The notes under the pieces: model-generated
What the model was told of the DNA's origin: nothing
The model's database searches: none
What the model saw: the letters and a program-made list of their open reading frames with translations, nothing else
DNA from: Streptomyces thinghirensis
GTDB lineage: Bacteria; Actinomycetota; Actinomycetia; Streptomycetales; Streptomycetaceae
DNA length: 64,000 nucleotides
Direction of reading: 5' to 3'
NCBI GenBank assembly: GCA_021502835.1
Contig: JAKFGP010000002.1
Location: forward strand, 1-64,000
Shown: positions 10,040 to 20,069 of the stretch, in pieces
How the letters are laid out: the number at the start of each line of letters is the position of its first letter
How positions within the stretch are numbered: position 1 is the stretch's first letter
Position numbers and translations under genes: made by a program

Positions 10040-10668
10040 ATGGTGCCTGCAGCCCGGGAGTCCCTGCTCGATGCCGCCTACACGGCGCTGGCGCGTCGGC
10101 CGTGGTCCGCTGTGCGGATGGTGGACGTGGCGGCGGCGGCCGGGGTGTCCCCGGCAGACCCTGTACAACGAGTTCGGGAGCAAGGAGGGCCTCGCCAGGG
10201 CGCTCGTCCGCAGGGGAGGCGGACGGGTATCTGGCCGGTGTGGAGCGTGCGCTCGCCGGTGGTCCCGGCGGTGCCGTCGACCTTCGTGAACGGCTCACCG
10301 CCACCGCGGAGTGGACCACGTCCGCCGCCCGTGAGAACGCGCTGGTACGGGCCATGCTCACCGGCTGCTGGAGCGAGCGGCTGCCCGCTCCGACCCTGAC
10401 GGCGGTGCCGTCGGCCTCTGCGGTGCCGGCCCAGCGCCGGGCCGACGGTCCACTGCCCTCGCCCGGGGACTTCGTCGCCCTCGTACGCGACCGTGCCGTG
10501 GCGGCCCTGAACGGCGCCGGCCCGCTCCCGTCGCCGAGCACCACCGAGCTGGCCCGCTCCTGCGAACTGGCCGTGCGTCTCGCCCTGTCCTGTGTCGCGG
10601 CGCCGCCCGCCGGGGGCGGGGTGGCGGAACTCGTACGCACCGCCCTGCCGCGCCAGTTGACGGCCTAG
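10040..10668 (+). CDS. TetR-family transcriptional regulator (frameshifted)
   Basis: About 209 residues. The N-terminal helix-turn-helix reads [34 protein letters not shown] and then, after a one-base shift near 10152, [17 protein letters not shown]. The start is ATG 10040 behind GGGGAGGCG. A second shift lies near 10216. The ligand-binding half ends at [12 protein letters not shown]. The target is unknown. The divergently oriented Gdx exporter lies beyond the MITE-like element and might be regulated by it, but nothing in the sequence proves this. Confidence 0.8.
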
Positions 10669-10671
10669 GCC

Positions 10672-10835
10672 CTGTCGTCGAACTCCCGTCTGCCTCGCGA
10701 CGCCATGCACGCACTCTCGCCGCACGGGGCCCTGACCCAAGTACATCCAGTACGAGGATCAGGACCCCGCGCGCCGAGAGCACACTGACGCCGCGAGGCC
10801 CGCCCTCCGGGCGGACGACGGGAGTTCGACGACAG
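10672..10835. mobile_element. MITE-like element with 19-bp perfect terminal inverted repeats
   Basis: The left end CTGTCGTCGAACTCCCGTC (10672-10690) is exactly matched inverted at 10817-10835. Nested complementary blocks (CTCTCGCCG/CGCCGAGAG, GGGGCCCTGA/ATCAGGACCCC, GTACATCCAGTAC loop) let almost the whole 164 bp fold into one long hairpin. It encodes no transposase. This is the architecture of a non-autonomous insertion-sequence derivative sitting between two genes. Confidence 0.75.
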
Positions 10836-10850
10836 CGTGCTAATGATGCG

Positions 10851-11174
10851 TCAGTGCGCCGAGCCCGACAACTGGAGCCCGATCACGCCGATGATGACGA
10901 AGCTGATCGAGACGATCTTCAGGGTCGACACCAGATCGCCGAGGAAGACCATGCCGTAGATGGCGGTGCCCGCCGCGCCGATGCCGGTCCACACCGCGTA
11001 CGCCGGACCGACGTCGAGCTTCTTCAGGGCGAGGGTCAGCAGGCCGAAACTGCCCAGCGCGAAGACGCAGAAGGCAATGGTGGGCCAGAGGCGGGTGAAG
11101 CCGTGCGACAGCTTCAGGCAGACGGCGAAGCCGGTTTCGAGCACCCCGGCCACTATGACCAGCAGCCACGCCAT
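10851..11174 (-). CDS. Gdx/SugE-type small multidrug resistance exporter
   Basis: An intact 107-residue, four-helix SMR protein. The first helix carries the essential glutamate in AWLLVIVAGVLETGFAVCLK. The GPAYAVWTGIGAAGTAIYG segment is typical of the Gdx/SugE subgroup rather than EmrE. Gdx proteins export guanidinium in exchange for protons as dual-topology dimers in the inner membrane. The ATG at 11174 is preceded by GGACAAGAC, part of a candidate guanidine-III riboswitch. The gene is intact among many damaged neighbours. Confidence 0.88.
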   Translation of the reverse strand: MAWLLVIVAGVLETGFAVCLKLSHGFTRLWPTIAFCVFALGSFGLLTLALKKLDVGPAYAVWTGIGAAGTAIYGMVFLGDLVSTLKIVSISFVIIGVIGLQLSGSAH

Positions 11175-11248
11175 GTCTTGTCCTCCCGTAGTCCCGTACC
11201 GTGACCGCTGCGTCGCCTGGTCTTCTTCGTATGGTCGCTTCGTCCGGC
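11171..11248 (-). ncRNA. candidate guanidine-III (ykkC-III) riboswitch
   Basis: On the minus strand the leader begins GCCGGACGAAGCGACCAT and ends ACGGGAGGACAAGACATGGC at the exporter start. The pieces CCGGACGA(A/G)G and GGACAAGAC match the conserved core of the ykkC-III class as I remember it, and CCAT can pair with ATGG over the start codon. This RNA class occurs in Actinobacteria upstream of emrE/sugE genes. The CCGG helix partner is not convincing and the central insert is long, so this remains a candidate. Confidence 0.4.
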
Positions 11249-11322
11249 TTTGCTCAGGCTTGGATCCGGCTTGGTGCGATTATGCACTTACCGGTACCAC
11301 GGCACGGCAAACAACGCGAAGG

Positions 11323-12334
11323 TCAGTCGCCTTCCTTCCGCTCCCGCGTCGACAGCAGCCGGCGCAGCGGTACAGCCGCGCCGGATCCGCGTGTCCCTCG
11401 GCGACCCACGTGTCCAGCGCGCAGTCGGGCTCGTCGTGACCGCACGCGCGCGGGCGGCCCTCCGTGCCGGGCACCAGGTCGGGGAAGGCGTTGATCACCC
11501 GCGACGGGTCGATGTGCGCCAGACCGAACGACCGTACGCCCGGGGTGTCGACGACCCAGCCGCCCGCCTCGGAGGACAGCGGCAGGGCGAGCGCCGAGGT
11601 CGTCGTGTGCCGGCCGCGGCCCGTCACCGCGTTGACGTGGCCCGTCACGCGGCGGCGGTCCTCCGGTACCAGCGTGTTGACGAGTGTCGTCTTGCCGACG
11701 CCGGAGTGCCCGACGAAGGCCGTGATCTTGCCGTCCAGATGTTCCCGTACGAGGTCGGCCGCGGCGCCGTTCTCCAGGCCCTCGCGGCTGGTGACGACGT
11801 AGGGGATGTCCAACGCCCCGTACAGCTCCAGGGTTCGTCCGGCGGCGCGAGGTCCGACTTGGTCATGACCAGCAGCGGGGTGAGGCCGCCGTCGAACGCC
11901 GCGACCAGGCAGCGGTCGATCAGGCGGGGACGCGGCTCGGGGTCGGCGAGGGCGGTGACGATGGCGAGCTGGTCGGCGTTGGCGACGACCACCCGCTCGT
12001 AGGGGTCGTCGTCGTCCGCCGTGCGGCGCAGGACGGAGGTGCGCTCCTCGATGCGGACGATGCGGGCGAGGGTGTCCTTCTTGCCGGACATGTCACCGAC
12101 CAGCGCCACCCGGTCACCGACGATCGCGGCCTTGCGGCCCAGTTCGCGGGCCTTCATCGCCATCACGACCCGGTCCTCGACGAGGCAGGTCAGCCGGCCG
12201 CGGTCCACGGTGAGGACCAGGCCCTCGGCGGCGTCCTCGTGTTTGGGCCGGGTGTGGGTGCGCGGCCGGTTGCCCTTGCGGTTGGGGCGGGAGCGGATGT
12301 CGTCCTCGTCGGTGTGCTTGCCGTAGCGGCGCAT
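11323..12334 (-). CDS. rsgA: RsgA, ribosome small-subunit-dependent GTPase (frameshifted)
   Basis: About 337 residues. The N-terminal OB-fold includes [20 protein letters not shown]. The circularly permuted GTPase domain follows in the order G4 (VMTKSDL), G1 ([12 protein letters not shown]) and G3 ([10 protein letters not shown]). The C-terminal zinc knuckle contains [10 protein letters not shown]. RsgA assists maturation of the 30S subunit. Shifts lie near 11845 and 11370; after the second the tail reads [14 protein letters not shown], ending at 11323. It starts 12 bases after aroA ends, so the two are likely co-transcribed. Confidence 0.9.
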
Positions 12335-12346
12335 GGCGAACCGTCC

Positions 12347-13666
12347 CTACGCCCCGAGCATCCCGGTCCACAGGTCGGGGAATTCGGGCAGGGTCTTCGC
12401 GGTCGTCGCCACGTTCTCGATCTGCACCCCCTCCACCCGCGAGGCCGAGGATCGCGCCGGCGGTAGCCATGCGGTGGTCCTCGTAGGTGTGGAAGACCCC
12501 GCCGTGCAGCCGGCGCGGGCGGATGTGCAGGCCGTCGGCGGTCTCGGTGACGTCGCCGCCGAGTTCGTTGATCTCCTTGGTGAGCGCGGCCAGGCGGTCC
12601 GTCTCGTGCAGGCGCAGGTGCGCCACCCCGCGCAGCGTGGACGGGGAGTCCGCGAGGGGCGGCGACGGCGGCGATGCCCGGGGTCAGTTCGCCGACCTCG
12701 CCGAGGTCGACGTCGATGCCGTGCACGGCACCCGATCCGGTGAAGACCAACCCGTAGTCGGTCAGTTCGCAGGAACCGCCCATCTCGGTGAAGATCTCGC
12801 GGAGCCGGTCGCCGGGCTGGGTGGTGCGGGACGGCCAGTCGGGGACCACGACCTTGCCGCCGGTCACCAGCGCCGCCGCCAGGAACGGCTGGGCGTTGGA
12901 CAGGTCCGGCTCGATCGTCAGGTCGCGGCCGAGCAGCGCGCCCGGCGTGACCCGCCAGACGTTCGGCTCGCCGCCGGACTCCGGGGTGTCGACCTGGGCG
13001 CCGACCGAGCGCAGCATGTCGACGGTCATGCGGATGTGCGGCATGGACGGCAGCGCGGAACCGGTGTGGCGGACCTCGACACCCTGGTTGAAGCGCGGGC
13101 CGGACAGCAGCAGGGCGCTGACGAACTGCGAGGACGACGACGCGTCGATCTCGACGGGGCCGCCCTCCAGGGCGCCGCTGCCCTGCACGGTCATCGGCAG
13201 CGCGCCGCGCGCGTCGTCGTCGATGCGGGCACCCAGCACGCGCAGCGCGTCGATCACGCCGTGCAGCGGGCGCTCGTACGAACGCGGGTCGCCGTCGAAG
13301 CGGATGGCGCCGTCGGCGAGCGTGGCGACCGGCGGAAGGAAGCGCATGACCGTGCCGGCGTTGCCGACGTCGACCGTGGCCGGGCCGCGCAGGCCTGGCC
13401 GGGATGACCCGCCAGAACTCGCCGGTGCCGTCCGGACCGACACCCTCCTCGATCTCGACGCCCATCGCGCGCAGCGCACCGGCCATCAGCAGGGTGTCGC
13501 GGGAGCGCAGCGGGCGGCGCAGCCAGCCGGGCTCGGAGGCGAGCGCGGCCAGCACCAGGGCGCGGTTGGTGACCGACTTGGACCCGGGCACGTGGACGGT
13601 CGCGTCGACGGCCCCGCTCGCGTGCGGGGCGGGCCAGAGGGCGGTGTGCGTGGGGTTCACGGTCAT
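12347..13666 (-). CDS. aroA: AroA, 3-phosphoshikimate 1-carboxyvinyltransferase (frameshifted)
   Basis: EPSP synthase of about 440 residues, the sixth step of the shikimate pathway. The substrate-binding motif [17 protein letters not shown] lies near residue 25. Others are [24 protein letters not shown] and, after a shift near 12655, [14 protein letters not shown] and [11 protein letters not shown]. It starts [14 protein letters not shown] at 13666 and ends WTGMLGA at 12347. Frame breaks are near 13395, 12655 and 12435. It is followed closely by rsgA. Confidence 0.92.
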   Translation of the reverse strand: MTVNPTHTALWPAPHASGAVDATVHVPGSKSVTNRALVLAALASEPGWLRRPLRSRDTLLMAGALRAMGVEIEEGVGPDGTGEFWRVIPARPARPGHGRRRQRRHGHALPSAGRHARRRRHPLRRRPAFVRAPAARRDRRAARAGCPHRRRRARRAADDRAGQRRPGGRPRRDRRVVVLAVRQRPAAVRPALQPGCRGPPHRFRAAVHAAHPHDRRHAALGRRPGRHPGVRRRAERLAGHAGRAARPRPDDRAGPVQRPAVPGGGAGDRRQGRGPRLAVPHHPARRPAPRDLHRDGRFLRTDRLRVGLHRIGCRARHRRRPRRGRRTDPGHRRRRRPSRTPRPRCAGWRTCACTRRTAWPRSPRRSTNSAATSPRPPTACTSARAGCTAGSSTPTRTTAWLPPARSSASRVEGVQIENVATTAKTLPEFPDLWTGMLGA

Positions 13667-13803
13667 GGGCCCCACTTTAATGGCTGAGGACGATCGGAGA
13701 TCTTGATCAAAAGCGGCGAAACCTGACCGAAAGCGTGACAGCGCAAGTCGACTGTGCAATTGCCTTGCATATATGCGGGGCGTCGGGCCGGACGCGCCCC
13801 GGC

Positions 13804-14524
13804 TCACAGCTCCAGCAGCCAGCGCACCCCGCCGATCAGCGAGCACAGCGACACCGCGTGGAACAGGAAGAACCACACCCCCGCCGGCGCGTGGGTCAGG
13901 CGGGCCAGCTGGTCCGCGTCCGAGTCCCCGGCGCCGCCCCGTGCCCGCTTGGCCTGCAGCTCGAACGCCGGCCGCACCCCGCCGAGCAGCAGGAACCACA
14001 CCACCGCGTACGCGAACGCCGCCTGCACCTGCGGCCCGGCCAGCCAGGACCACCAGGACGAACGTGGCGCCGGTGACCACCACCGTCAGCACCCCGTACG
14101 CGTTGCGGACCATCACCAGCAGGGCGACGAGCAGCGCCGTCGCCAGCCACAGCAGCAGGGTGATGCGCCCCGCGGCCAGCAGCGCGGCGCCGCCGAGACC
14201 GAGCAGCGGGGAGCGGTGTAACCGGAGACGCGGTCAGGATCATCCGAGCCCGTGCGGCTTGCCGCGGCTCACGGTCAGGCCGCTGGTGTCCGAGTGCAGC
14301 GTGATGCCGGTCAGCGTGCGCCCGGTGAGCAGGGCCACGAGCCCGTGGCCGCCCTCGTGGGCGATGGTGATGGCGTTGCGCGCTATCCGCCACAGCCCGT
14401 GCGGCACGACGACGGCGAGCGCGGCGACCAGGGTCGCGATCACCACCCACAGGTCGGGATCGGGCTGGGTGCCGGAGATCTCGTCCCAGAGGGAGGTGAG
14501 CGAGGCCGTAGCGAGGTGGTCCAT
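13804..14524 (-). CDS. M50-like zinc metallopeptidase, membrane protein (frameshifted)
   Basis: About 240 residues with several hydrophobic segments. The HEGGH sequence in [20 protein letters not shown] is the zinc-binding HExxH of M50 (site-2-protease-like) membrane peptidases. The C-terminal half (after breaks near 14245 and 14050) has further membrane helices and ends [16 protein letters not shown]. The usual second zinc motif (an aspartate in a late helix) is not obvious, so a proteolytic role is inferred from HEGGH alone. The SRAP gene is divergent, 50 bases away. Confidence 0.75.
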
Positions 14525-14574
14525 GTTCGGTGAGGGCTCCTCGGATGAACGCGGGGTCTGGCAGTGTGGCACGT

Positions 14575-15392
14575 ATGTGCGGACGGTATGCGGCGAGTCG
14601 TCGACCCGAGGATCTCGCGGGAATCTTCGAGATCGAGAAGTGGGAGCCGGAGGGAGACTCTGGAGCCCGACTACAACGTGGCTCCCACGAAGGAGGTCTA
14701 CGCCGTCCTGGACCGTCCCCTGAAAGACGTCGAGGACCCGAAGCCGGTTCGCCAGCTGCGCAAGCTCAAGTGGCGGTCTCGTCCCCTCCTGGTCCAAGAC
14801 GCCCGAGGGCGGCGCCCGGATGATCAACGCGCGCGCGGAGACCGTCCACGAGAAGCCGTCCTTCCGTCGTGCGTTCGCCACCCGGCGCTGCATCCTGCCC
14901 GCCGATGGCTACTACGAGTGGGTCACCGGCAAGCAGGAGCGCGACCTGGAGGTCGAGGGGCGCAAGAAGCGGCCCCGCAAGCAGCCGTACTTCGTGACCC
15001 CTGCCGACGGGTCCGTGTTCGCCATGGCGGGGCTGTACGAGTTCTGGCGGGACAAGACGCTGCCGGACGACCACCCGCGGTCCTGGTGGGTGACCTGCTC
15101 GGTGATCACCACCGAGGCGGAGACCACACAGCTCGCCGTCGCCCCGGCCGACGGCCCGCACGCCCTGGCCGACATCCACCCGCGGATGCCGCTGATGCTG
15201 ACCCCGGACCGCTGGGACGACTGGCTCGACCCGGCGCGCACCGACCCCGACGAACTGACCTCGCTGCTGGCACCGCCGCCCGCCGGACTGATGCGGGCGT
15301 TCCCCGTCTCCACGGCCGTGAGCAGCGTCCGCAACAACGGACCGGAGCTGCTCAAGGAGCTCGACGCTCCGGAAGAGGGCACACTCTTCTGA
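14575..15392 (+). CDS. SRAP (HMCES/YedK-type) domain protein (frameshifted)
   Basis: About 272 residues. The invariant N-terminal MCGRYA supplies the catalytic Cys2 after methionine removal. The active-site asparagine lies in MINARAETVHEKPSFRRAF, the glutamate in CILPADGYYEWV and the histidine in ADIHPRMPLML. SRAP proteins crosslink covalently to abasic sites in single-stranded DNA and protect them during replication. Breaks near 14657 and 14800 lie between intact family blocks. It overlaps the start region of the next gene, suggesting co-transcription. Confidence 0.88.
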
Positions 15393-15393
15393 T

Positions 15394-16035
15394 GTGACCA
15401 GCGACACCACCGAGAGCATCGACACCGCAGCGGGCCCCGCCCGCGTCACCTGGCACCCGGCGAAGAAGCCCCGCCTCGTCCTCGCCGTCGGCCACGGCGC
15501 CGGCGGCGGCATCGAGGCGCGCGACCTGCGGGCGCTGGCGGCCGCACTGCCCGCGCACGGTGTGAGCGTCGCCCTCGTCGAGCAGCCGTGGCGGGTGGCC
15601 GGCAAGAAAACTGGCGCCCGCGCCGAAGACGCTGGACGTCGGCTGGCGGGGCATCTGGCCCGCGCTCGCCGCGCCGGGGCTGCCGGTGATCTCGGGTGGC
15701 CGGAGCGCCGGTGCCCGGGTCGCCTGCCGCACCGCCACCGAACTGGGGCGCCCACGCCGTCCTCGCTCTCGCCTTCCCGCTGCACCCACCCGGCAAGCCG
15801 GAGAGTCCCGCGCCGACGAGTTGCTCGGGACCGGCGTGCCCACCCTCGTCAGTACAGGGGGCAACGACCCGTTCGGCAGGCCCCCCAGGAGTTCCCCGAA
15901 GGGGCGTACGACCTGATCGAGGTCCCGCACGGCGACCACGGCTTCGCCGTGCCCAAGCGGGCGGAGACCACGCGGGAACAGGCCCTGGAACTGATCACCG
16001 AGGGTGTCGCGAAGTGGGTCGGCTCACTCGGGTGA
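15394..16035 (+). CDS. alpha/beta-hydrolase family protein (frameshifted)
   Basis: About 213 residues, starting GTG 15394 right at the SRAP stop. The oxyanion region reads VLAVGHGAGGGIEARDL. The nucleophile elbow, recovered in a second frame, is VISGGRSAGARVACRTA. The final histidine lies in VPHGDHGFAVPK. This matches the small alpha/beta-hydrolase group (dienelactone hydrolase-like, TEX30/KANL3-like). The substrate is unknown. Breaks fall near 15610, 15745 and 15880. Confidence 0.75.
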   Translation: MTSDTTESIDTAAGPARVTWHPAKKPRLVLAVGHGAGGGIEARDLRALAAALPAHGVSVALVEQPWRVAGKKTGARAEDAGRRLAGHLARARRAGAAGDLGWPERRCPGRLPHRHRTGAPTPSSLSPSRCTHPASRRVPRRRVARDRRAHPRQYRGQRPVRQAPQEFPEGAYDLIEVPHGDHGFAVPKRAETTREQALELITEGVAKWVGSLG

Positions 16036-16041
16036 ACGCCC

Positions 16042-16069
16042 GGGAATGACCGGCGTGCGCCCACTGTTG
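16042..16069 (+). promoter_or_regulatory. sigma-R-dependent promoter of sigR (sigRp2 equivalent)
   Basis: GGGAAT (16042-16047) and GTTG (16066-16069) are separated by exactly 18 bases, the sigma-R consensus (GGAAT-N18-GTT). It lies about 60 bases before the upstream start codon of the long SigR form, so it matches the known autoregulatory promoter. Confidence 0.85.
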
Positions 16070-16127
16070 TGGCGGACATACGTTGCTGAGAATCAGCACC
16101 GACGCCGTAGGAGAGGAAGTCCGCCGC

Positions 16128-16293
16128 ATGGGTTCAGCCTTCTGCCCGAGTCGCAGCAGCCGCGCCGACCTGGACTGGACCGTGCTGCACGCCGCCAAGA
16201 CCGCCCCTGTTCGGGCGGCGGGCGGACCGGATCGTCGTCTATCCTCCGATTCGGAGTGAGACCGGTCTCGGTTTCACGACAACACTGGAGGAG
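16128..16293 (+). other. N-terminal extension of the long sigma-R isoform (sigma-R')
   Basis: ATG at 16128 opens [20 protein letters not shown]. The frame hits TGA at 16257 as sequenced, but removing one C from the run near 16205 gives [17 protein letters not shown], then [12 protein letters not shown], joined directly to the SigR start. The corrected extension is exactly 55 codons. In S. coelicolor a sigma-R' isoform with a 55-residue extension, made from the sigma-R-driven transcript and rapidly degraded, has been described. This region is therefore not a separate gene. Confidence 0.75.
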
Positions 16294-16977
16294 GTGGGTC
16301 CGGTCACTGGGACCGACGCAGGGACCGAACACGGCCAGGCGGAGCAGCCCGAGGGCCGGGGCACGGGCGCGGAGTCGACCCTGGAGCGCAGCGCGCGCTT
16401 CGAGCGGGACGCGCTCGAGTTCCTCGACCAGATGTACTCGGCCGCGCTGCGCGCGACGCGTAATCCGGCCGATGCCGAGGATCTGGTGCAGGAGACCTAC
16501 GCCAAGGCGTACGCGTCCTTCCACCAGTTCCGCGAGGGCACCAACCTCAAGGCGTGGCTGTACCGCATCCTCACCAACACCTTCATCAACTCGTACCGCA
16601 AGAAGCAGCGCAACCCCAGCGCAGTGCGGCCGAGGAGATCGAGGACTGGCAGCTGGCGCGGGCCGAGTCGCACATGTCGACGGGTCTGCGCTCCGCCGAG
16701 TCGCAGGCGCTCGACCACCTGCCCGACTCGGACGTGAAGCAGGCGCTCCAGGCGATCCCCGAGGAGTTCCGCATCGCCGTGTATCTGGCGGATGTAGAGG
16801 GCTTTGCCTACAAAGGAGATCGCCGACATCATGGGGACACCCATCGGTACGGTGATGTCCCGGCTGCACCGTGGACGCCGTCAGCTGCGCGGCATGCTGG
16901 AGGACTACGCCCGCGACCGCGGCCTGGTCCCGGCCGGCGCCGGAGAGTCGAACGAAGCGAAAGGCTCGGGGTCATGA
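16294..16977 (+). CDS. sigR: SigR, ECF sigma factor of the thiol-oxidative stress response (frameshifted)
   Basis: About 227 residues. GTG 16294 follows GGAGGAG closely. Region 2 reads [20 protein letters not shown] and [18 protein letters not shown]; region 4 is [20 protein letters not shown] then [14 protein letters not shown]. Sigma-R directs transcription of thioredoxin, thiol-repair and proteolysis genes and is held inactive by RsrA. Shifts lie near 16618 and 16808. The stop overlaps the rsrA start (ATGA at 16974), indicating translational coupling. Confidence 0.95.
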
Positions 16978-17285
16978 GCTGCGGAGAGCCGCACGAGACG
17001 GATTGCGGCGAAATCCTCGATCATCTCTACGAGTTCCTCGACAAAGAGATGCCGGACTCGGACTGCGTGAAGTTCGAGCACCACTTCGAGGAGTGCTCGC
17101 CCTGCCTGGAGAAGTACGGGCTCGAGCAGGCCGTCAAGAAGCTGGTCAAGCGGTGCTGCGGACAGGACGACGTGCCGGGTGACCTGCGTTCCGCGGTCAT
17201 GGGGCCGGATCGACCTGATCCGCTCCGGGCAGTCCGTGCCCGAGCACGACGTCACGGCCGCGCCGCCGGCTCGCAGGAGTCCTGA
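16974..17285 (+). CDS. rsrA: RsrA, zinc-binding anti-sigma factor (frameshifted near C-terminus)
   Basis: The redox switch that sequesters SigR. The zinc ligands are visible at Cys11 ([10 protein letters not shown]), His37, Cys41 and Cys44 (HFEECSPC), the ZAS signature. On disulfide stress, Cys11 bonds with Cys44, zinc is lost and SigR is released. The body reads [20 protein letters not shown]. Two small shifts near 17200 and 17260 blur the tail ([20 protein letters not shown]), so the exact end is approximate. Confidence 0.92.
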
Positions 17286-17442
17286 GCCTCCTGAGCCGGC
17301 CCCGACCGGGCCGGCCCGTGACACATCGGCCCGTGACGCGTCACGTCACCCGTACGTGCTAATCCGCGGGTTATCTGCCCGCGTTCCCCCTGCCGCCGTC
17401 CCTAGGCTCCGGAGCCTGACAGGCATGGCCGGGGAGGGGCAC

Positions 17443-18774
17443 ATGGACGCGGTACCGGCGCGGGCACACGCGTACGTCGCCGGTGTCGTCCTCGCCGCCC
17501 CTGGTCTGCCTGCGCCCCCCTGCCCCCAGGTGCATACGCCCTGGTGGGCCGTACTGCTCCTCGCCGGGCTGTACGCGGGCTCCGAACTGGTCGCACGGTC
17601 CCGTTTCGTCGGGACCTGCTATCCCGTACTGCTCGCCGGGGCCTTCCTGCTGCCGCCCCCGCCGCCGCGCTCGTGGCGCTGCCCGGGGCCCTGCTTGTCC
17701 CCGGTGGCGCAGCGGCCCTTCGCCCTGCGGCGCGTCTGGCGGGCCGCGCAGCTGACGCTCGCCGTGTGGGCCGCCGCGCGGGTCCACTGGGGGTGCGGCG
17801 GGCGGGACGCGGTCGTCGCGCCCGACTTCCCGGCACGCGCTCGTGCCGGCCGGGGCCGCGGTACTGGCGTTCTGCCTGGTACCTGACCCTGCTGGACGGC
17901 GGCATCCGGGTGCTCGCCGACCGCGTGCCGGCCGGGCGGGGCCTGGCGGGGGCTGTTCTCCGGATCACTCGCCCCGATCGCCGTGCACGGGCTCGCCGGT
18001 CTGATGATGGCCGTCCTGTGGCGCAGCTTAGTACGGTCCCGTCGCCGCGCTGCTCGTGCTGCTGCCGATGTGCGTGGCGTGGTGGGCGTTCGCCCAGTAC
18101 CACCGGGAGCGGGCCGCGCACCAGGCGACCATCCGCGCGCTCGTCCAGGCCGTCGACATCAAGGACGGCTACACGCGCGGGCACAGCGAGCGGGTCGGCC
18201 AGGCCTCGATGATGATCGCCCGCGAGCTGGGCATGGACGACGAGCGCGTCGAGACGCTCCGCTTCGCCGGCATCCTGCACGACGTCGGCAAACTCGGGGT
18301 GCCCACCCGGCTGCTGCGCAAGGACGGGCCGCTGACGCTCGAGGAGCGCCGGGTGATCGAGCTGCATCCGAGTACGGGCACGAGATGGTGCGCGGCATCC
18401 GCTTCCTGGGGGAGGCGCGGGCCGCCGTCCTCCATCACCACGAACGGCTGGACGGCAGCGGCTACCCCTACGGGCTGGTCGGCGACCGGATCCCGGAGTC
18501 GGCCCGGGTGGTGGCCGTCGCCGACGCCTTCGACGCGATGACGTCCACGCGGTCCTACAGCAGGGCCCGTCCGTCGCGGCGGCGGTGGAGGAGCTCCAGC
18601 GGTGCGCCGGGGGCGCAGTTCGACCCACGGATGGTCCGAGCGCTGGTCCGGTCCCTGGGACGCCACGGCTGGCGTCCGGCGGTGACGGCGGACGGTACGC
18701 CGGTCGTTCCCGCCGGCGTGATCCCGGGCCGGGGCGAGGGCGCGTGGGACAGCGTCGGAAGGGGGGCGTCATGA
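17443..18774 (+). CDS. membrane HD-GYP domain protein (frameshifted)
   Basis: About 440 residues with an N-terminal membrane region (WWAVLLLAGLYAGSELVARS and later LLVLLPMCVAWWAFAQY). A cytoplasmic HD-GYP domain follows: GYTRGHSERVGQASMMIARE, RFAGILHDVGKLGVPTRLLR and HHERLDGSGYPYGLVGDRIP. The HD pair and the GYP motif are both present, so it could be an active cyclic-di-nucleotide phosphodiesterase; activity is inferred. ATG 17443 is preferred over 17425 because GGGGAGGGG sits just ahead of it. The stop overlaps the next start, forming a pair with a related protein. Confidence 0.82.
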
Positions 18775-20069
18775 CGTCGTACCAGCCCCGGCCCTGGTCC
18801 CCGTTCCAGGCCGGGCCGCGGTCCCACGTCCCGGCCCCCGGTGGCACCCTTCTCCTGGTCCCCGTCGGCGCGGGGCTCCTCGCGCTCGTCTGTCTCGCCG
18901 CCGTGCTGTGGTCGGGGCTGGCCGAGCGGCCCGTCGCTCGCCTTCGGCGTCCCTCGTCGTCCTCGGCGAGGTCATCCGGCGGGCCGGGACCGAGGCCCGG
19001 GAGGCCGCGCCGCTGGGGCCGCCGGGGCGCTGGCGTACACGCTGCTCGGGGACGTCGCCGGGCAGCCCACGCACCACGGCGTCGCCCAGACCGTCACCGT
19101 CGTGCTCGCCGGCTCGCTGCTCGGCAGCGTGCCGTACATCCGCGCGGCGGCGGGCCCGGTGCTGGACCATCTCGCGCGGCGCGTGCTCACGCGTCGCCTT
19201 CGCCGCCGTGTGCTTCCAGCCGCTGTCCAACCAGGGCGCCTTCCGCGACTGGAGCGGCCCCGCCTACGCGCTGCTGCTGATCGCGCTGCTCGCCCTGACC
19301 GCGCTGTGCGACGCCGTGCTCGCCGCGGCACCCGCGCACGCCCGCACCGGGTGGCCCTTCGGTCCGCTGCTGCGCGAGGAGCTGCGCGGCATGGTCGGGA
19401 TCACGTCCGCGGTGTGCGCGACCGGGGCGGTGATGGCGCTCGCGGTGGCCGTCGCGGGGCTGTGGGCGCTCCCCGTCTTCTGCGTGCCGCTGCTGCTCAC
19501 CCAGCTCTCCTACCGGCGGTACGCGGCCGTCCGGGCCACCTACCGGCAGACCATCGCCTCCCTGGCCCGCGCCACCGAGATCGCCGGGTACACCCCGGCC
19601 GGGCACGCCCGCCGTGTCGCCGAACTCAGCGGCGCCGTCGGGCGGGACCTGGGGCTGTCCGGGGCCGAGCTGACCGTGCTTGAGTACGCGGCCCTCATGC
19701 ACGACATCGGCCAGCTGAGTCTGGTCGACCCGGTCCCGGCCGGGGCCACCGCCGGTCTGCCCGCCGCCGAGCAGCGGCGGATCGCCCTGCTCGGCGGGGC
19801 CGTCGTCCGCCAGACCGGGGTCGACGCGGCCGTCGCGGTGGTGGTGGAGCGGCAGGCCGACCCCTGCCGGGAGCAGCCGGTCGCCGCGCGGATCGTACGG
19901 GCCGTGAACGCCTACGAGGAGAAGGCGCGGGACGCCGGGCCGGGCGGCGGCCTCACGGCACTGGAGGAGCTGCGCCCTGGCCACCGCGGGCGACTACGCT
20001 CCGGACGTCGTGGAAGCGCTGGCCCGGGTGCTCGCACGCGGCAGTCTTACCTCGCCCGCGGCTGGGTAA
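18771..20069 (+). CDS. membrane HD-domain protein with degenerate GYP region (frameshifted)
   Basis: About 430 residues. The N-terminal half has many hydrophobic helices (TLLLVPVGAGLLALVCLAAV; YALLLIALLALTALCDAVLA; VGITSAVCATGAVMALAVAV). The C-terminal domain has HARRVAELSGAVGRDLGL and YAALMHDIGQLSLVDPVP, an HD core, but the region where HHERxDGxGYP should be reads VVVERQADPCREQPVAARIV, so the GYP part is lost. It overlaps the preceding HD-GYP gene by four bases (ATGA), suggesting that a catalytic and a non-catalytic partner are made together. Confidence 0.75.

Noticed and set aside
16128..16259. A separate 43-codon gene before sigR
   Set aside because: One base correction fuses it to SigR as the known 55-residue extension.
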